Source: JACPRL01 sp035573715
GTDB taxonomy: Bacteria; Acidobacteriota; Terriglobia; Acidiferrales; 2-02-FULL-67-57
Assembly (NCBI GenBank): GCA_035573715.1
Contig: DATLZZ010000025.1
Location: 62,001 to 126,000 of the forward strand
DNA: 64,000 nt
Direction of reading: 5' to 3'
Both the position numbers and the translations under genes were made by a program. Every line of letters begins with the position of its first letter. The stretch's first letter is position 1. Positions 8,160 to 17,829 of this stretch are shown piece after piece. A model generated the notes under the pieces. It was not told the DNA's origin and searched no databases. It saw only the letters and a list, made by a program, of their open reading frames with translations.

Positions 8160-9611
8160 ATGAGAATCGGATACGAGGGCGTTCTTGAGAGTGCAGATCC
8201 CGCCTGGGCGAAAGTGCTCGGCTGGACGCCAGCAGAATTGGTTGGCAAGCATTTTCTCGATTTCATACACCCGGAGGACCAGTCAACCGCTGCACGCGAG
8301 CTCCAACGGCTGCGCGAGGGTGAGCCTTCCGTGCGGTTTGAAAACCGCTTCAGGTCCAGTGACGGCGCATATCGCACTTTTTCCTGGGTCCTGGTGAGAC
8401 TGGAGGATCGACCAGCCTTTTACGCCGTGGCCCACGACGAAACCGATCGCCTGCGGCTGGAAAAGCAGTTCCATCAGGCCCAGAAAATGGAAGCGATGGG
8501 ACGCCTGGCGGCTGGGATCGCGCACGACTTCAACAATTTGCTGGGTGTGATTCTCGGCTTCTCTGAGCTGCTCCGCGACCGCGTGGCCGGAGACGGAACG
8601 TCCCAGAACTATGTGGAACAAATCCACAAGGCGGGTCAAAGCGCGGCCCACTTGACCCGCCAGCTTCTGGCTTACAGCCGTCGGCAGGCCTTGGTCCCGC
8701 AGGTTCTCTGCCTGAACACTGTCCTCTCCAACATGCGGGGGATCCTGAGACGCCTGATCGGAGAAGATGTGGAACTCCTGCTATTTCCGGCGGCCAACTT
8801 GGGGCGTGTGAAGGTTGACCGGGGGCAGATCGAGCAGGTGATCCTGAATCTCGCCGCCAATGCGCGGGAGGCTATGCCGCAGGGCGGTACTTTGACGATT
8901 GAAACTGCCAACGCCACGTTAGATGATAGTTATAGTCGGAGCCATCCTGCGGTCGGTCCTGGTTCTTACGTCATGCTGACCGTCAGCGATACGGGGCTCG
9001 GAATGGATGCGACCACGCAGGCGCGCGTGTTTGAACCCTTTTTCACCACGAAGCAGCAGGGCTCCGGATTGGGACTGGCAACGGTGTACGGCATTGTCAA
9101 GCAAAGCGGCGGGTTCGTCTGGGTGTATAGCGAGCCCGGCAAGGGTACGACCTTCAAGATTTACTTTCCGCAAACTCAGGAGGAGCTCGCCGGTCGCGCC
9201 CCCGAGGTCGTCCAGCCGGCGAAGGGCGGTGCGGAGACTATTCTGCTCGTCGAGGACTCTGAGTCCTTGCGCTCGCTGACCCAACAGTTTTTGAAGGAGG
9301 CCGGATACCGGGTGCTCGAAGCCGGCGGCCCTGCCGAAGCGTTGCGAATCGCCCAGCACAACCCGGATCCCATTCATCTTCTCGTGACCGACGTCGTGCT
9401 TCCCGGAGGCAGCGGCAAACAACTGGCGGACCAGTTGACGCGTTTGAGCCCAACGACCAAGGTTCTGTACGTCTCGGGCTTTACCGACAACGTGATCAGT
9501 CACCACGGCGTCCTAAACGAGGGGATCCGCCTGCTCTCCAAGCCCTTCTCCAGGGGAGACCTCCTTCTGAGCGTTCGCCAAGCCCTGGATTCACCGGTTG
9601 ACGTTCAGTAA
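8160..9611 (+). CDS. Soluble hybrid histidine kinase (PAS-HisKA-HATPase-REC)
   Basis: Cytoplasmic two-component sensor of 483 residues without membrane segments. Domains in order: one PAS domain at the very N-terminus (about 5-95, WTPAELVGKHFLDFIHPED); HisKA with His122 in AAGIAHDFNNLLG; HATPase_c with the N box NLAANAREAMPQGG, the G1 region SDTGLGMD and the GSGLGLATVYGIV loop; and a C-terminal receiver with acceptor Asp411 in LLVTDVVLPGGSG and the conserved Lys near 458 (LLSKPFS). The DFNN-type H box is typical of hybrid kinases with a terminal receiver. No output domain or response regulator is adjacent, so the partner is encoded elsewhere and the signal is unknown. Confidence 0.92.
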   Translation: MRIGYEGVLESADPAWAKVLGWTPAELVGKHFLDFIHPEDQSTAARELQRLREGEPSVRFENRFRSSDGAYRTFSWVLVRLEDRPAFYAVAHDETDRLRLEKQFHQAQKMEAMGRLAAGIAHDFNNLLGVILGFSELLRDRVAGDGTSQNYVEQIHKAGQSAAHLTRQLLAYSRRQALVPQVLCLNTVLSNMRGILRRLIGEDVELLLFPAANLGRVKVDRGQIEQVILNLAANAREAMPQGGTLTIETANATLDDSYSRSHPAVGPGSYVMLTVSDTGLGMDATTQARVFEPFFTTKQQGSGLGLATVYGIVKQSGGFVWVYSEPGKGTTFKIYFPQTQEELAGRAPEVVQPAKGGAETILLVEDSESLRSLTQQFLKEAGYRVLEAGGPAEALRIAQHNPDPIHLLVTDVVLPGGSGKQLADQLTRLSPTTKVLYVSGFTDNVISHHGVLNEGIRLLSKPFSRGDLLLSVRQALDSPVDVQ

Positions 9612-9694
9612 AGTGCCCAACGACAGCCCGGATACGCTTCCAGGGGGAACTTTCCGCGGCGGGCTTCGTAGTAGAGAGCAAGGAGCGGAGAGCT

Positions 9695-10297
9695 ATGCGT
9701 CTAGACAATTGGTTTCAGTCGGAGCGCGGCGGAGCACTCAAAGTCATCCTGCTCATCCTTGCCGGCTTGCTCTTGCTGGTCATGATTGCGGCCGTCATCG
9801 GCGTGCAGATGCTGCGGGAATACGTGAAGTTCGACCTCTGGGAGCGAGAGGACAAGGTTGCAGTGAGCACGCCGGTGGGCGAGTTCAGCCTCGAATCGGC
9901 CGGGGATGCGGCGCGACGCCTTCGCCTGCCTGTGTATCCGGGAGCGACGCCAACCGGAGACGGCATCGCCATGAAGATGCGCGCCGACGTGGACGATCAG
10001 CCGGCCGGCTTCAGCCTGGCGATGGCGAAGTTCTTCTCCACCGATTCCATCGACAAGATCGACGCCTGGTACCGAAGGGAGCTCGGCCCGGAGTTCATCC
10101 GCGAGAAGGGGCGGGTGGTCGAGCACGACCCTGGCGAGAGCGGCGACAAGTGGGCGGTGCCCAAGGTTGAGCCGGGCGGCAGCGACATCGTCTACAAGTA
10201 CGAGCGCAAAGACCACGTGCGCGTGGTGACGCTGGTGCGCAAGGGCAGCCAGGTGGGCATCACCTTGATGGAAGTTCACCCGGTGGAAGGCCAGTAG
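9695..10297 (+). CDS. Membrane-anchored hypothetical protein
   Basis: A 200-residue protein with an N-terminal charged stretch, one membrane helix (about residues 15-40, LKVILLILAGLLLLVMIAAV) and a soluble domain probably outside the membrane. The ATG follows a clear AGGAGCGGAG site. The soluble part contains LRLPVYPGATP and two beta-rich segments (DIVYKYERKDHVRVVTLVRK). The same kind of PVYPGA plus FxTxDxxxxVxxWY pattern (here FFSTDSIDKIDAWYRREL) occurs in exported hypotheticals of soil bacteria. I assign no function. It is not clearly linked to the preceding kinase (83-base gap). Confidence 0.75.
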   Translation: MRLDNWFQSERGGALKVILLILAGLLLLVMIAAVIGVQMLREYVKFDLWEREDKVAVSTPVGEFSLESAGDAARRLRLPVYPGATPTGDGIAMKMRADVDDQPAGFSLAMAKFFSTDSIDKIDAWYRRELGPEFIREKGRVVEHDPGESGDKWAVPKVEPGGSDIVYKYERKDHVRVVTLVRKGSQVGITLMEVHPVEGQ

Positions 10298-10349
10298 CTA
10301 GCCAGTAGCCAGAGGTGATTCAGGTCTCAAGAACCTCCACAGCACTGCG

Positions 10350-10571
10350 CTAGGGTTTTCGGGGGGCGACGTCGTTGGCCACGAAGCCCACCGTCTTGTG
10401 GCTGCCATCGCAGAAGGGCTTGTTCTGCGAGTGGCCGCAGCGGCAGAGCGAGAAAGCCGGCTTGCCAGTGAGGTCGAACTCCTTGCCTTCGGCATCGAGC
10501 AGCTTCAACTCCGCAATGTCGCCCTCGACGCGGTAGGGGCCGTTGGGCTTGGCGGTAATCGTAATCGGCAT
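10350..10571 (-). CDS. CDGSH iron-sulfur domain protein
   Basis: A 73-residue protein built around one CDGSH motif, CRCGHSQNKPFCDGSHK. The three Cys and one His coordinate a redox-active, labile 2Fe-2S cluster as in mitoNEET relatives. The N-terminal half (MPITITAKPNGPYRVEGD) is the short beta segment common to bacterial single-motif members. The start is fixed by a strong GAGGAGG site ten bases after the htpX stop, so it is translated with htpX. Its role is unknown. The position at the end of a chaperone/protease cluster hints at redox or stress sensing, which is inference. Confidence 0.92.
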   Translation of the reverse strand: MPITITAKPNGPYRVEGDIAELKLLDAEGKEFDLTGKPAFSLCRCGHSQNKPFCDGSHKTVGFVANDVAPRKP

Positions 10572-10582
10572 CCTTTCCTCCT

Positions 10583-11428
10583 CTAGGACAGCGACTGCAG
10601 GCGCTTGATTCTTTCTTCTATCGGCGGATGCGTGCTGAAGAGCGAGGCCAGCCCGCTGCCGGAAAACGGATTCACGATGTAGAGATGCGCGGTGGCCGGC
10701 TCGACGCCCTGCATTGGGACGCGGCGAGCGAAGTGGCCGAGCTTCTCCAGGGCGCGGATCAGGCCGAAGGGATGGCCGACCACCTTGGCGGCGCCGGCGT
10801 CGGCTTCAAACTCCCGTGTGCGGCTGATCCAAAGCTGAATCAACAGCGCCGCCAGAGGCGCTAGGATAATCATCAGCAGCGCGCTCAGGGCGTTCCCGCC
10901 GCCGTTGCGGTCGCGGCCGCCGTAGCCGGAGAAGAGCAAACCCCAACGGGCCACGTGGGCGAGATAGGTGATGGCGCCGGCAAGCGTGGCGGCCATCGCC
11001 ATAATGAGCGTGTCGCGGTTCTTGACGTGAGCCAACTCGTGGGCAATAACGCCTTCGAGCTCGTCCTGGTTCATGGTCTGCAGCAGGCCCTCGGTCACCG
11101 CCACCGCGGCGCGCTCCGGGCTGCGCCCGGTGGCGAAGGCGTTGGGTTGCATCTGCGGGATGATGTAGAGCCGCGGGGTTGGCAGGCCGCTGCGGGCGCA
11201 CAGGCCTTCGACGATGCGATAGAGCTGCGGCGCCTGCTCCGCCGTGACCGGTTGCGCGCCGCTTATCGCCAGCGCAATCTTGTCCGACCAGAAGTAGGCG
11301 GCGAAGTTCATCACCACGGCGATGACCAGCGCCAGCGCCATGCCTTGCTGCCCGCCCAACGCTTGGCCGCCCACCACCAGAATGAGCGTCAGAACCGCCA
11401 GCAGCAGTCCTGTCTTCAGTGTGTTCAT
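10583..11428 (-). CDS. htpX: HtpX-type membrane zinc metalloprotease
   Basis: Inner-membrane M48 protease that degrades misfolded membrane proteins alongside FtsH. It has 281 residues. Two hydrophobic segments lie at the N-terminus (ILVVGGQALGG, LALVIAVVMNFAAYFW), the zinc motif HELAH is at about 144-148 within GVIAHELAHVKNRDT, the third ligand Glu lies in REFEADAGAAKV, and two more membrane segments lie between them. The ATG is preceded by AGGAGAGAGG. It lies downstream of hsp20-clpB on the same strand, which suits its usual envelope-stress role. Confidence 0.95.
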   Translation of the reverse strand: MNTLKTGLLLAVLTLILVVGGQALGGQQGMALALVIAVVMNFAAYFWSDKIALAISGAQPVTAEQAPQLYRIVEGLCARSGLPTPRLYIIPQMQPNAFATGRSPERAAVAVTEGLLQTMNQDELEGVIAHELAHVKNRDTLIMAMAATLAGAITYLAHVARWGLLFSGYGGRDRNGGGNALSALLMIILAPLAALLIQLWISRTREFEADAGAAKVVGHPFGLIRALEKLGHFARRVPMQGVEPATAHLYIVNPFSGSGLASLFSTHPPIEERIKRLQSLS

Positions 11429-11488
11429 AGCTTGCCTCTCTCCTGACGAATCCTATTTTATTCGATGCCGTGGCTGGCGAAAGCGCCG

Positions 11489-12070
11489 CTACTCTTTCGG
11501 CCTCAGTTCCCGCAGCAACTCCTGCCAATCGGTGCCGTTGTAGGCGGTACACAAATAGTCCCACTCTTCCTTCGCGAGGATACACCGCATTCTGCCGCCG
11601 TCGTCGCGGCGAAGAATGGAGCGCGGCCCGTCGAGGAACTCCCACATTTCCCCGCCGCCCTTTTTGAGCATGAAGGCATGCTCGCGCACCCAGGGCAGGG
11701 GCGGAAAGATCTCGTTGACGACGCTGATGGGTTTGCCGTCGACGACCAGGTTGCCGCCTTCGCGCGCGGCCACCAGGCGCGTGCCAGCCGCCGGCCCGCC
11801 GCGCGCCGGTTTCACCACTGTCAGCACCTCAATGGTGTAGTCGGTCCAGACGGTCTGCCGGTCGGGGGAGAGCCGGACTTTTTCATCCACCACGCGGCCG
11901 CGCAGAATCAGGTCGGCCTGCACCAGGCGTCCAGCGAGCGAGTGGAACTGCGCGTACTCCGGCCGGATGACGCGTCGCGCTACAGGCTGCGCCAAGAGGT
12001 CCGGCGGCTCCGCGGGCACCGCCGTCGCAACAAAGGAGACCAGTAGAAACAAGGCGGCGGCGCGGGTCAT
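11489..12070 (-). CDS. Exported hypothetical protein, paralogue of its upstream neighbour
   Basis: A 193-residue protein. The start is the ATG overlapping the previous stop by four bases (ATGA), which places a Sec signal peptide first (MTRAAALFLLVSFVATAVPA). The mature part has ADLILRGRVVDEKV, then a YTIEVLTVVKPARGG strand pair and a HAFMLKKG segment. The same succession appears in the gene just upstream (IVIGQVV, EYTIEVSRVLVGD, HVFYLEHD). The pattern resembles small exported OB-like beta domains with 'AD-V-x-G-x-V ... V-L-x-G' strands, but I do not recognise a named family. Translational coupling suggests the two act together. Confidence 0.75.
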   Translation of the reverse strand: MTRAAALFLLVSFVATAVPAEPPDLLAQPVARRVIRPEYAQFHSLAGRLVQADLILRGRVVDEKVRLSPDRQTVWTDYTIEVLTVVKPARGGPAAGTRLVAAREGGNLVVDGKPISVVNEIFPPLPWVREHAFMLKKGGGEMWEFLDGPRSILRRDDGGRMRCILAKEEWDYLCTAYNGTDWQELLRELRPKE

Positions 12071-12678
12071 CGCTTGCCCTTCCGCAGGGTCTCGTTGACT
12101 TCCTCCAGCATGAACTCGAGCGGGCGCTGATTGAAGTGCAGCGGAACCTTGGTGTGCTTGACGTCGGGATGGTGCGAGCGCACGCGGCCGCTGGGCAGTA
12201 GCTCCCACACGCCCTGCGAGCCGCCGCGGATGCGGTAGCCGCCCTCGGCGTCGTGCTCCAGATAAAACACATGCGGGACGAGCCACGGAATCGGAGGGCA
12301 GTCGAGCGCTTCGAATTCGACCGCCACGCCGTCCACCAGCAGGTGGCCACCGCGGACTCGCGCACCGATGAGCGCGCCTGGCGCCATGGCTTTGGCGTCG
12401 CCCACCAGGACGCGGCTGACTTCGATAGTGTACTCGGTGAGGACTTGGCTGGCGTCGCTGCTCAGGTGCGGCTGCTGGTTGACCACCTGGCCGATGACAA
12501 TAAAGTCGGTGCCAAGGATGAGCTCGGCGGCTCTCTTGTACTCTGGCTCGGCCGTACGGAGGGCGCGCAGCACCGGCCCGTGCTTCACCTCCTGCCGGAG
12601 GTCGGCAGCAGGAGCGGCGCTAGCCAGCAAGGCAACAAGCACGCATGCGGTCGAGAGTACTCTCATGGAGAGCCGCAT
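12067..12678 (-). CDS. Exported hypothetical protein downstream of clpB
   Basis: About 203 residues from the chosen ATG (12678). An alternative is ATG 12666, and a further in-frame upstream codon lies in the clpB intergenic DNA. None has a good ribosome-binding site. A signal peptide is evident (VLSTACVLVALLASAAPAAD). The mature domain shares its strand pattern with the following gene (EYTIEVSRVLVGD, WLVPHVFYLEHD). It starts 34 bases after clpB and ends inside the start of its paralogue. It is probably translated from the clpB message. Function unknown. Confidence 0.72.
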   Translation of the reverse strand: MRLSMRVLSTACVLVALLASAAPAADLRQEVKHGPVLRALRTAEPEYKRAAELILGTDFIVIGQVVNQQPHLSSDASQVLTEYTIEVSRVLVGDAKAMAPGALIGARVRGGHLLVDGVAVEFEALDCPPIPWLVPHVFYLEHDAEGGYRIRGGSQGVWELLPSGRVRSHHPDVKHTKVPLHFNQRPLEFMLEEVNETLRKGKR

Positions 12679-12712
12679 TCTACACGGGTTGCGTGTCGCA
12701 GGGCACACGCCT

Positions 12713-15319
<2,607 letters not shown>

Positions 15320-15349
15320 GAAGTGCGTCTCCTTTAGAAAGCGGTTAAG

Positions 15350-15384
15350 GGCCACCCCGCTTGGGGCAGAGAAGCGGAGTGGCC
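15350..15384 (-). terminator. Strong hairpin between hsp20 and clpB
   Basis: Two 13-base arms (GGCCACCCCGCTT and AAGCGGAGTGGCC on the plus strand) pair with one mismatch around a nine-base loop, in the 71-base gap between the hsp20 stop and the clpB start. No U-run follows on the minus strand (CTTAACC). It is therefore more likely a processing or attenuation site that sets the Hsp20 to ClpB ratio than a full terminator. Confidence 0.6.
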
Positions 15385-15390
15385 CGACGC

Positions 15391-15861
15391 TTAGTTGTTG
15401 CTTACGGCGACCTTAATCTGCTTGGGCTTGGCCTCGGGCCGCTTGGGCAGCTTGAGCTCCAGCACACCGTTGCGGTAGCTGGCCGAGACGCGCTCGGAGT
15501 CCACCGTCTGGGGCAGCGAGAAGCTGCGCACGAAGGCCCCGTAGGTGCGCTCGATGCGGCGGTAGTTGTCCTCCTTGACGTCGGATTCGAACTTCCGCTC
15601 GCCCTTGAGGGTCAAGGTGCCGTCGTGTACCTGGACGTCGACGTCCTTGGGGTCGATGCCGGGCAAGTCCGCCTTAAGGACAATCTCGTTGTCGGTCTCG
15701 ACGATGTCGACAGCGGGCGCCCAGGTTGCCCCCTCCAGGGCCTCGCCGACATCCCACAAATTACGGCCGCGGCCCAGCACGTCCTCAAAAAGCCGGTCAA
15801 CCCGGCTCTGAAGAGTGGCCAGGTCGCGCAAGGGGTCAAAGCGCATGATGCTCCGGGTCAT
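15391..15861 (-). CDS. Small heat shock protein, Hsp20/alpha-crystallin family
   Basis: ATP-independent holdase that keeps unfolding proteins in a state ClpB/DnaK can recover. It has 156 residues. The N-terminal arm (RFDPLRDLATLQSRVDRLFED) is followed by an alpha-crystallin domain (about 48-140) with DLPGIDPKDVDVQVHDGTLT, ERTYGAFVRSFSLP and the C-terminal strand signature NGVLELKLPK. The terminal extension ends KPKQIKVAVSNN and includes an I-x-V type motif. A GGAGGTG site lies five bases before the chosen ATG; a second ATG 15 bases inside is possible. It is the first gene of the stress cluster and is preceded by a switch-like leader. Confidence 0.95.
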   Translation of the reverse strand: MTRSIMRFDPLRDLATLQSRVDRLFEDVLGRGRNLWDVGEALEGATWAPAVDIVETDNEIVLKADLPGIDPKDVDVQVHDGTLTLKGERKFESDVKEDNYRRIERTYGAFVRSFSLPQTVDSERVSASYRNGVLELKLPKRPEAKPKQIKVAVSNN

Positions 15862-15876
15862 GATCCACCTCCACTA

Positions 15877-15922
15877 TCCAAGGGTTTCTAACCTATTGGA
15901 AGCAGTAGGCCTCCAATTGGTT
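15877..15922 (-). promoter_or_regulatory. hsp20 leader with two mutually exclusive hairpins
   Basis: In the minus-strand message three short segments share complementarity. Arm 1 (AACCAATTGGA, 15922-15912) pairs with arm 2 (TCCAATAGGTT, 15900-15890) at 10 of 11 positions across an 11-base loop. Arm 2 can instead pair with arm 3 (AACCCTTGGA, 15886-15877), giving a nine-pair stem with a three-base loop that ends four bases before the GGAGG ribosome-binding site. Arm 2 cannot pair with both. At the DNA level arms 1 and 2 are also a good dimeric operator. A thermosensing leader or an operator are both possible. It matches neither the CIRCE (TTAGCACTC) nor the HAIR (CTTGAGT) consensus. Confidence 0.5.
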
Positions 15923-15942
15923 GCATATCTAATATCGCTATT

Positions 15943-15971
15943 AAGATAAAATATGCGTGCGTAGTTGTCAA
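15943..15971 (-). promoter_or_regulatory. Predicted promoter of the hsp20-clpB cluster
   Basis: On the minus strand a perfect TTGACA (15971-15966), a 17-base spacer and TATCTT (15948-15943) lie in an AT-rich gap. Transcription would start near 15936, upstream of the hairpin leader, giving a 5' untranslated region of about 75 bases. The boxes are of the housekeeping type, so heat induction would have to come from the leader or an operator rather than an alternative sigma factor. Confidence 0.65.
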
Positions 15972-16051
15972 GATGTCAGTATTAACTTTTTTATCATTAT
16001 TTTCAATGGGTTATGGATACTCCGGCCATCCAAGCTGGTAGAATATGATTG

Positions 16052-17134
16052 ATGAACCTATCCGAGTTCGATTATGCGCTTCCGGCGGAGTTGATCGCGC
16101 AGCGTCCGCTACCGGAGCGGGACGCGTCGCGCCTGCTTCTCCTGAACCGGAAAACCGGGGCGTGGGAGGACAAGGAATTCCGGGAGTTGGTTGGTTTGGT
16201 GCGCGGCGACGAGCTTGTGGTGCTGAACAACACGCGGGTGTTTCCGGCGCGGCTGTTCGGTCGACGTCGAGGGGTGCGGGCGAAACCGATTGGGGAACAC
16301 AGCAAGATTCGGCGGGAATATCTGAAAGCGCCGATTGAGGTCCTGCTGGTGCAGCGAGTAGGTGAAGACGAGACTTGGGAAGCGCTGGTGCGTCCGGGAC
16401 GCAAGGTGGGCGTGGGCGAGGTGCTGGTTTTCGGAGAAGGGGAATTGGAGGCGGAGGTAGTAGGGCGGGGCGACTACGGGCTGCGCACGCTGCGCTTTCA
16501 CGGCCAGGGCAGCTTCCGGCAACTGGTCGAGCGGTTGGGACACGTGCCGTTGCCGCCGTACATCGATCGGGAGGATGAGCCAGCCGACCGGGAGCGGTAC
16601 CAAACGGTCTTCGCTCGGGCGGGGGCGGCGGTAGCGGCGCCGACAGCGGGCTTGCACTTCACCCCGGAGATTCTGAGCGCACTGCGGCAGCGCGGCTGCC
16701 AGTTGGTGGAGATTACCCTCGACGTGGGTTACGGCACATTCCAGCCGATCCACACCGAAACTGTTGAAGAGCACAGGATGCATGCCGAGCCGTACGAGAT
16801 TTCCGCTGAGGCGGCGGAGGCCATCGAGCAGGCGCGGGCGGCGGGGAGGCCCGTGTTGGCGGTGGGCACAACGGTGGTGCGGGCGCTGGAGGACTGCGCC
16901 GCGCGGCACGGCCGAATCGTCGCCGGCCAGCAGATGGCGGAACTCTACCTCTATCCCGGCCACCGCTTCCGCATTGTCGATCAACTGTTGACCAACTTCC
17001 ACCTGCCGCGCTCCTCGTTGCTGATTCTGGTGAGCGCGTTTGCCGGGCGGGAGAACCTCTTGCGCGCCTACCGGCACGCAGTGGAAGAAAGGTATCGCTT
17101 TTATTCCTACGGCGACTGTATGCTGATTCGCTGA
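16052..17134 (+). CDS. queA: S-adenosylmethionine:tRNA ribosyltransferase-isomerase
   Basis: Transfers and isomerises the ribosyl group of SAM onto preQ1-modified tRNA, making epoxyqueuosine in the anticodon wobble position. It has 360 residues from ATG 16052; a TTG one codon earlier is in frame but less likely. Family blocks: SEFDYALPAELIAQRPLPER at the N-terminus, LVVLNNTRVFPARLFG, GHVPLPPYI, RYQTVFARAGAAVAAPTAGLHF, DVGYGTFQPI, GTTVVRALE and TNFHLPRSSLLILVSAFAG. A basic insert (about 72-90) after the RLFG block is somewhat longer than usual. The next gene starts 11 bases downstream. Confidence 0.96.
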   Translation: MNLSEFDYALPAELIAQRPLPERDASRLLLLNRKTGAWEDKEFRELVGLVRGDELVVLNNTRVFPARLFGRRRGVRAKPIGEHSKIRREYLKAPIEVLLVQRVGEDETWEALVRPGRKVGVGEVLVFGEGELEAEVVGRGDYGLRTLRFHGQGSFRQLVERLGHVPLPPYIDREDEPADRERYQTVFARAGAAVAAPTAGLHFTPEILSALRQRGCQLVEITLDVGYGTFQPIHTETVEEHRMHAEPYEISAEAAEAIEQARAAGRPVLAVGTTVVRALEDCAARHGRIVAGQQMAELYLYPGHRFRIVDQLLTNFHLPRSSLLILVSAFAGRENLLRAYRHAVEERYRFYSYGDCMLIR

Positions 17135-17145
17135 AGGAGGAAGGA

Positions 17146-17829
17146 ATGCAGAAGCGTTCGGGGGTGTGGCTGGCGTTGCTGCTGTTGCTGGCGACGCCGG
17201 CTTGGCCCCAGGAAACTCCGGCAGCGAGGCCTTTCTGGGAGACGCGGCCGTACAGCGAGTGGAAATCGTCGGAGCTAATTCAGTTTTTCACTGACTCGCC
17301 CTGGAGCCGGCCGGCCACGATGCTGGAGCCCTCGACGCAAGTGACGCTGGGGGCGCCGCGCTACGTCGTGCAGTGGTATTCGGCGCAGGTGATGCGCGAG
17401 GCGCTGGTGCGGCACAGCCAACTGGTTGGACGGGCCGAGCCGCAGGTCGAGCGCGCCTTCCTCGACAGCCCGCACGATTCCTACGAGCTGTACATCTTCG
17501 CCGCGGTTCTGACTGCCGACCGCAGCTTGCGCGTCGTTCACCTCGAGCCCTTCGAAGGGATGACCGAGCCCGAAATCCAGCAGGCGACGCTGCTGCGGTT
17601 CTCGCGGCAGGAGCATTCCAGCCGGCCCGACGGTGTGCAGTTGCTGCGGGATGTGCAGACGCAGGAGTTGCGCGGAGTGCGGCTGATTTTCACACGGGCG
17701 CGGGAAGCGGTTCCGTCCGGGCAGGCTACGGACGGTCAGGCGCAGCTCACCTGCGGAACCAGGCAGGGGACCTTGTCGGTTCGCTTCGCGCTGAGCGCGA
17801 TGCAACGCGGTGGGCAGCCCGACCTCTAG
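17146..17829 (+). CDS. Exported hypothetical protein
   Basis: A 227-residue protein after a GGAGGA site, with a Sec signal peptide (VWLALLLLLATPAWPQ). The mature N-terminus WETRPYSEWKSSELIQFFTDSPWSR, a tryptophan-rich segment predicting an available helix, recalls short exported proteins with a 'W-x-x-x-E-v-x-x-f-L-t-d-S-P-W' start seen in Acidobacteria. The rest alternates beta strands and charged loops (YELYIFAAVLTADRSLRVVH). No catalytic motif is visible and I assign no function. Its stop overlaps the stop of the convergent aminopeptidase gene by three bases. Confidence 0.72.
   Translation: MQKRSGVWLALLLLLATPAWPQETPAARPFWETRPYSEWKSSELIQFFTDSPWSRPATMLEPSTQVTLGAPRYVVQWYSAQVMREALVRHSQLVGRAEPQVERAFLDSPHDSYELYIFAAVLTADRSLRVVHLEPFEGMTEPEIQQATLLRFSRQEHSSRPDGVQLLRDVQTQELRGVRLIFTRAREAVPSGQATDGQAQLTCGTRQGTLSVRFALSAMQRGGQPDL

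Noticed and set aside
15862..16051. CIRCE or HAIR heat-shock operator
   Set aside because: Neither consensus is present. The palindrome found has a different sequence and spacing.
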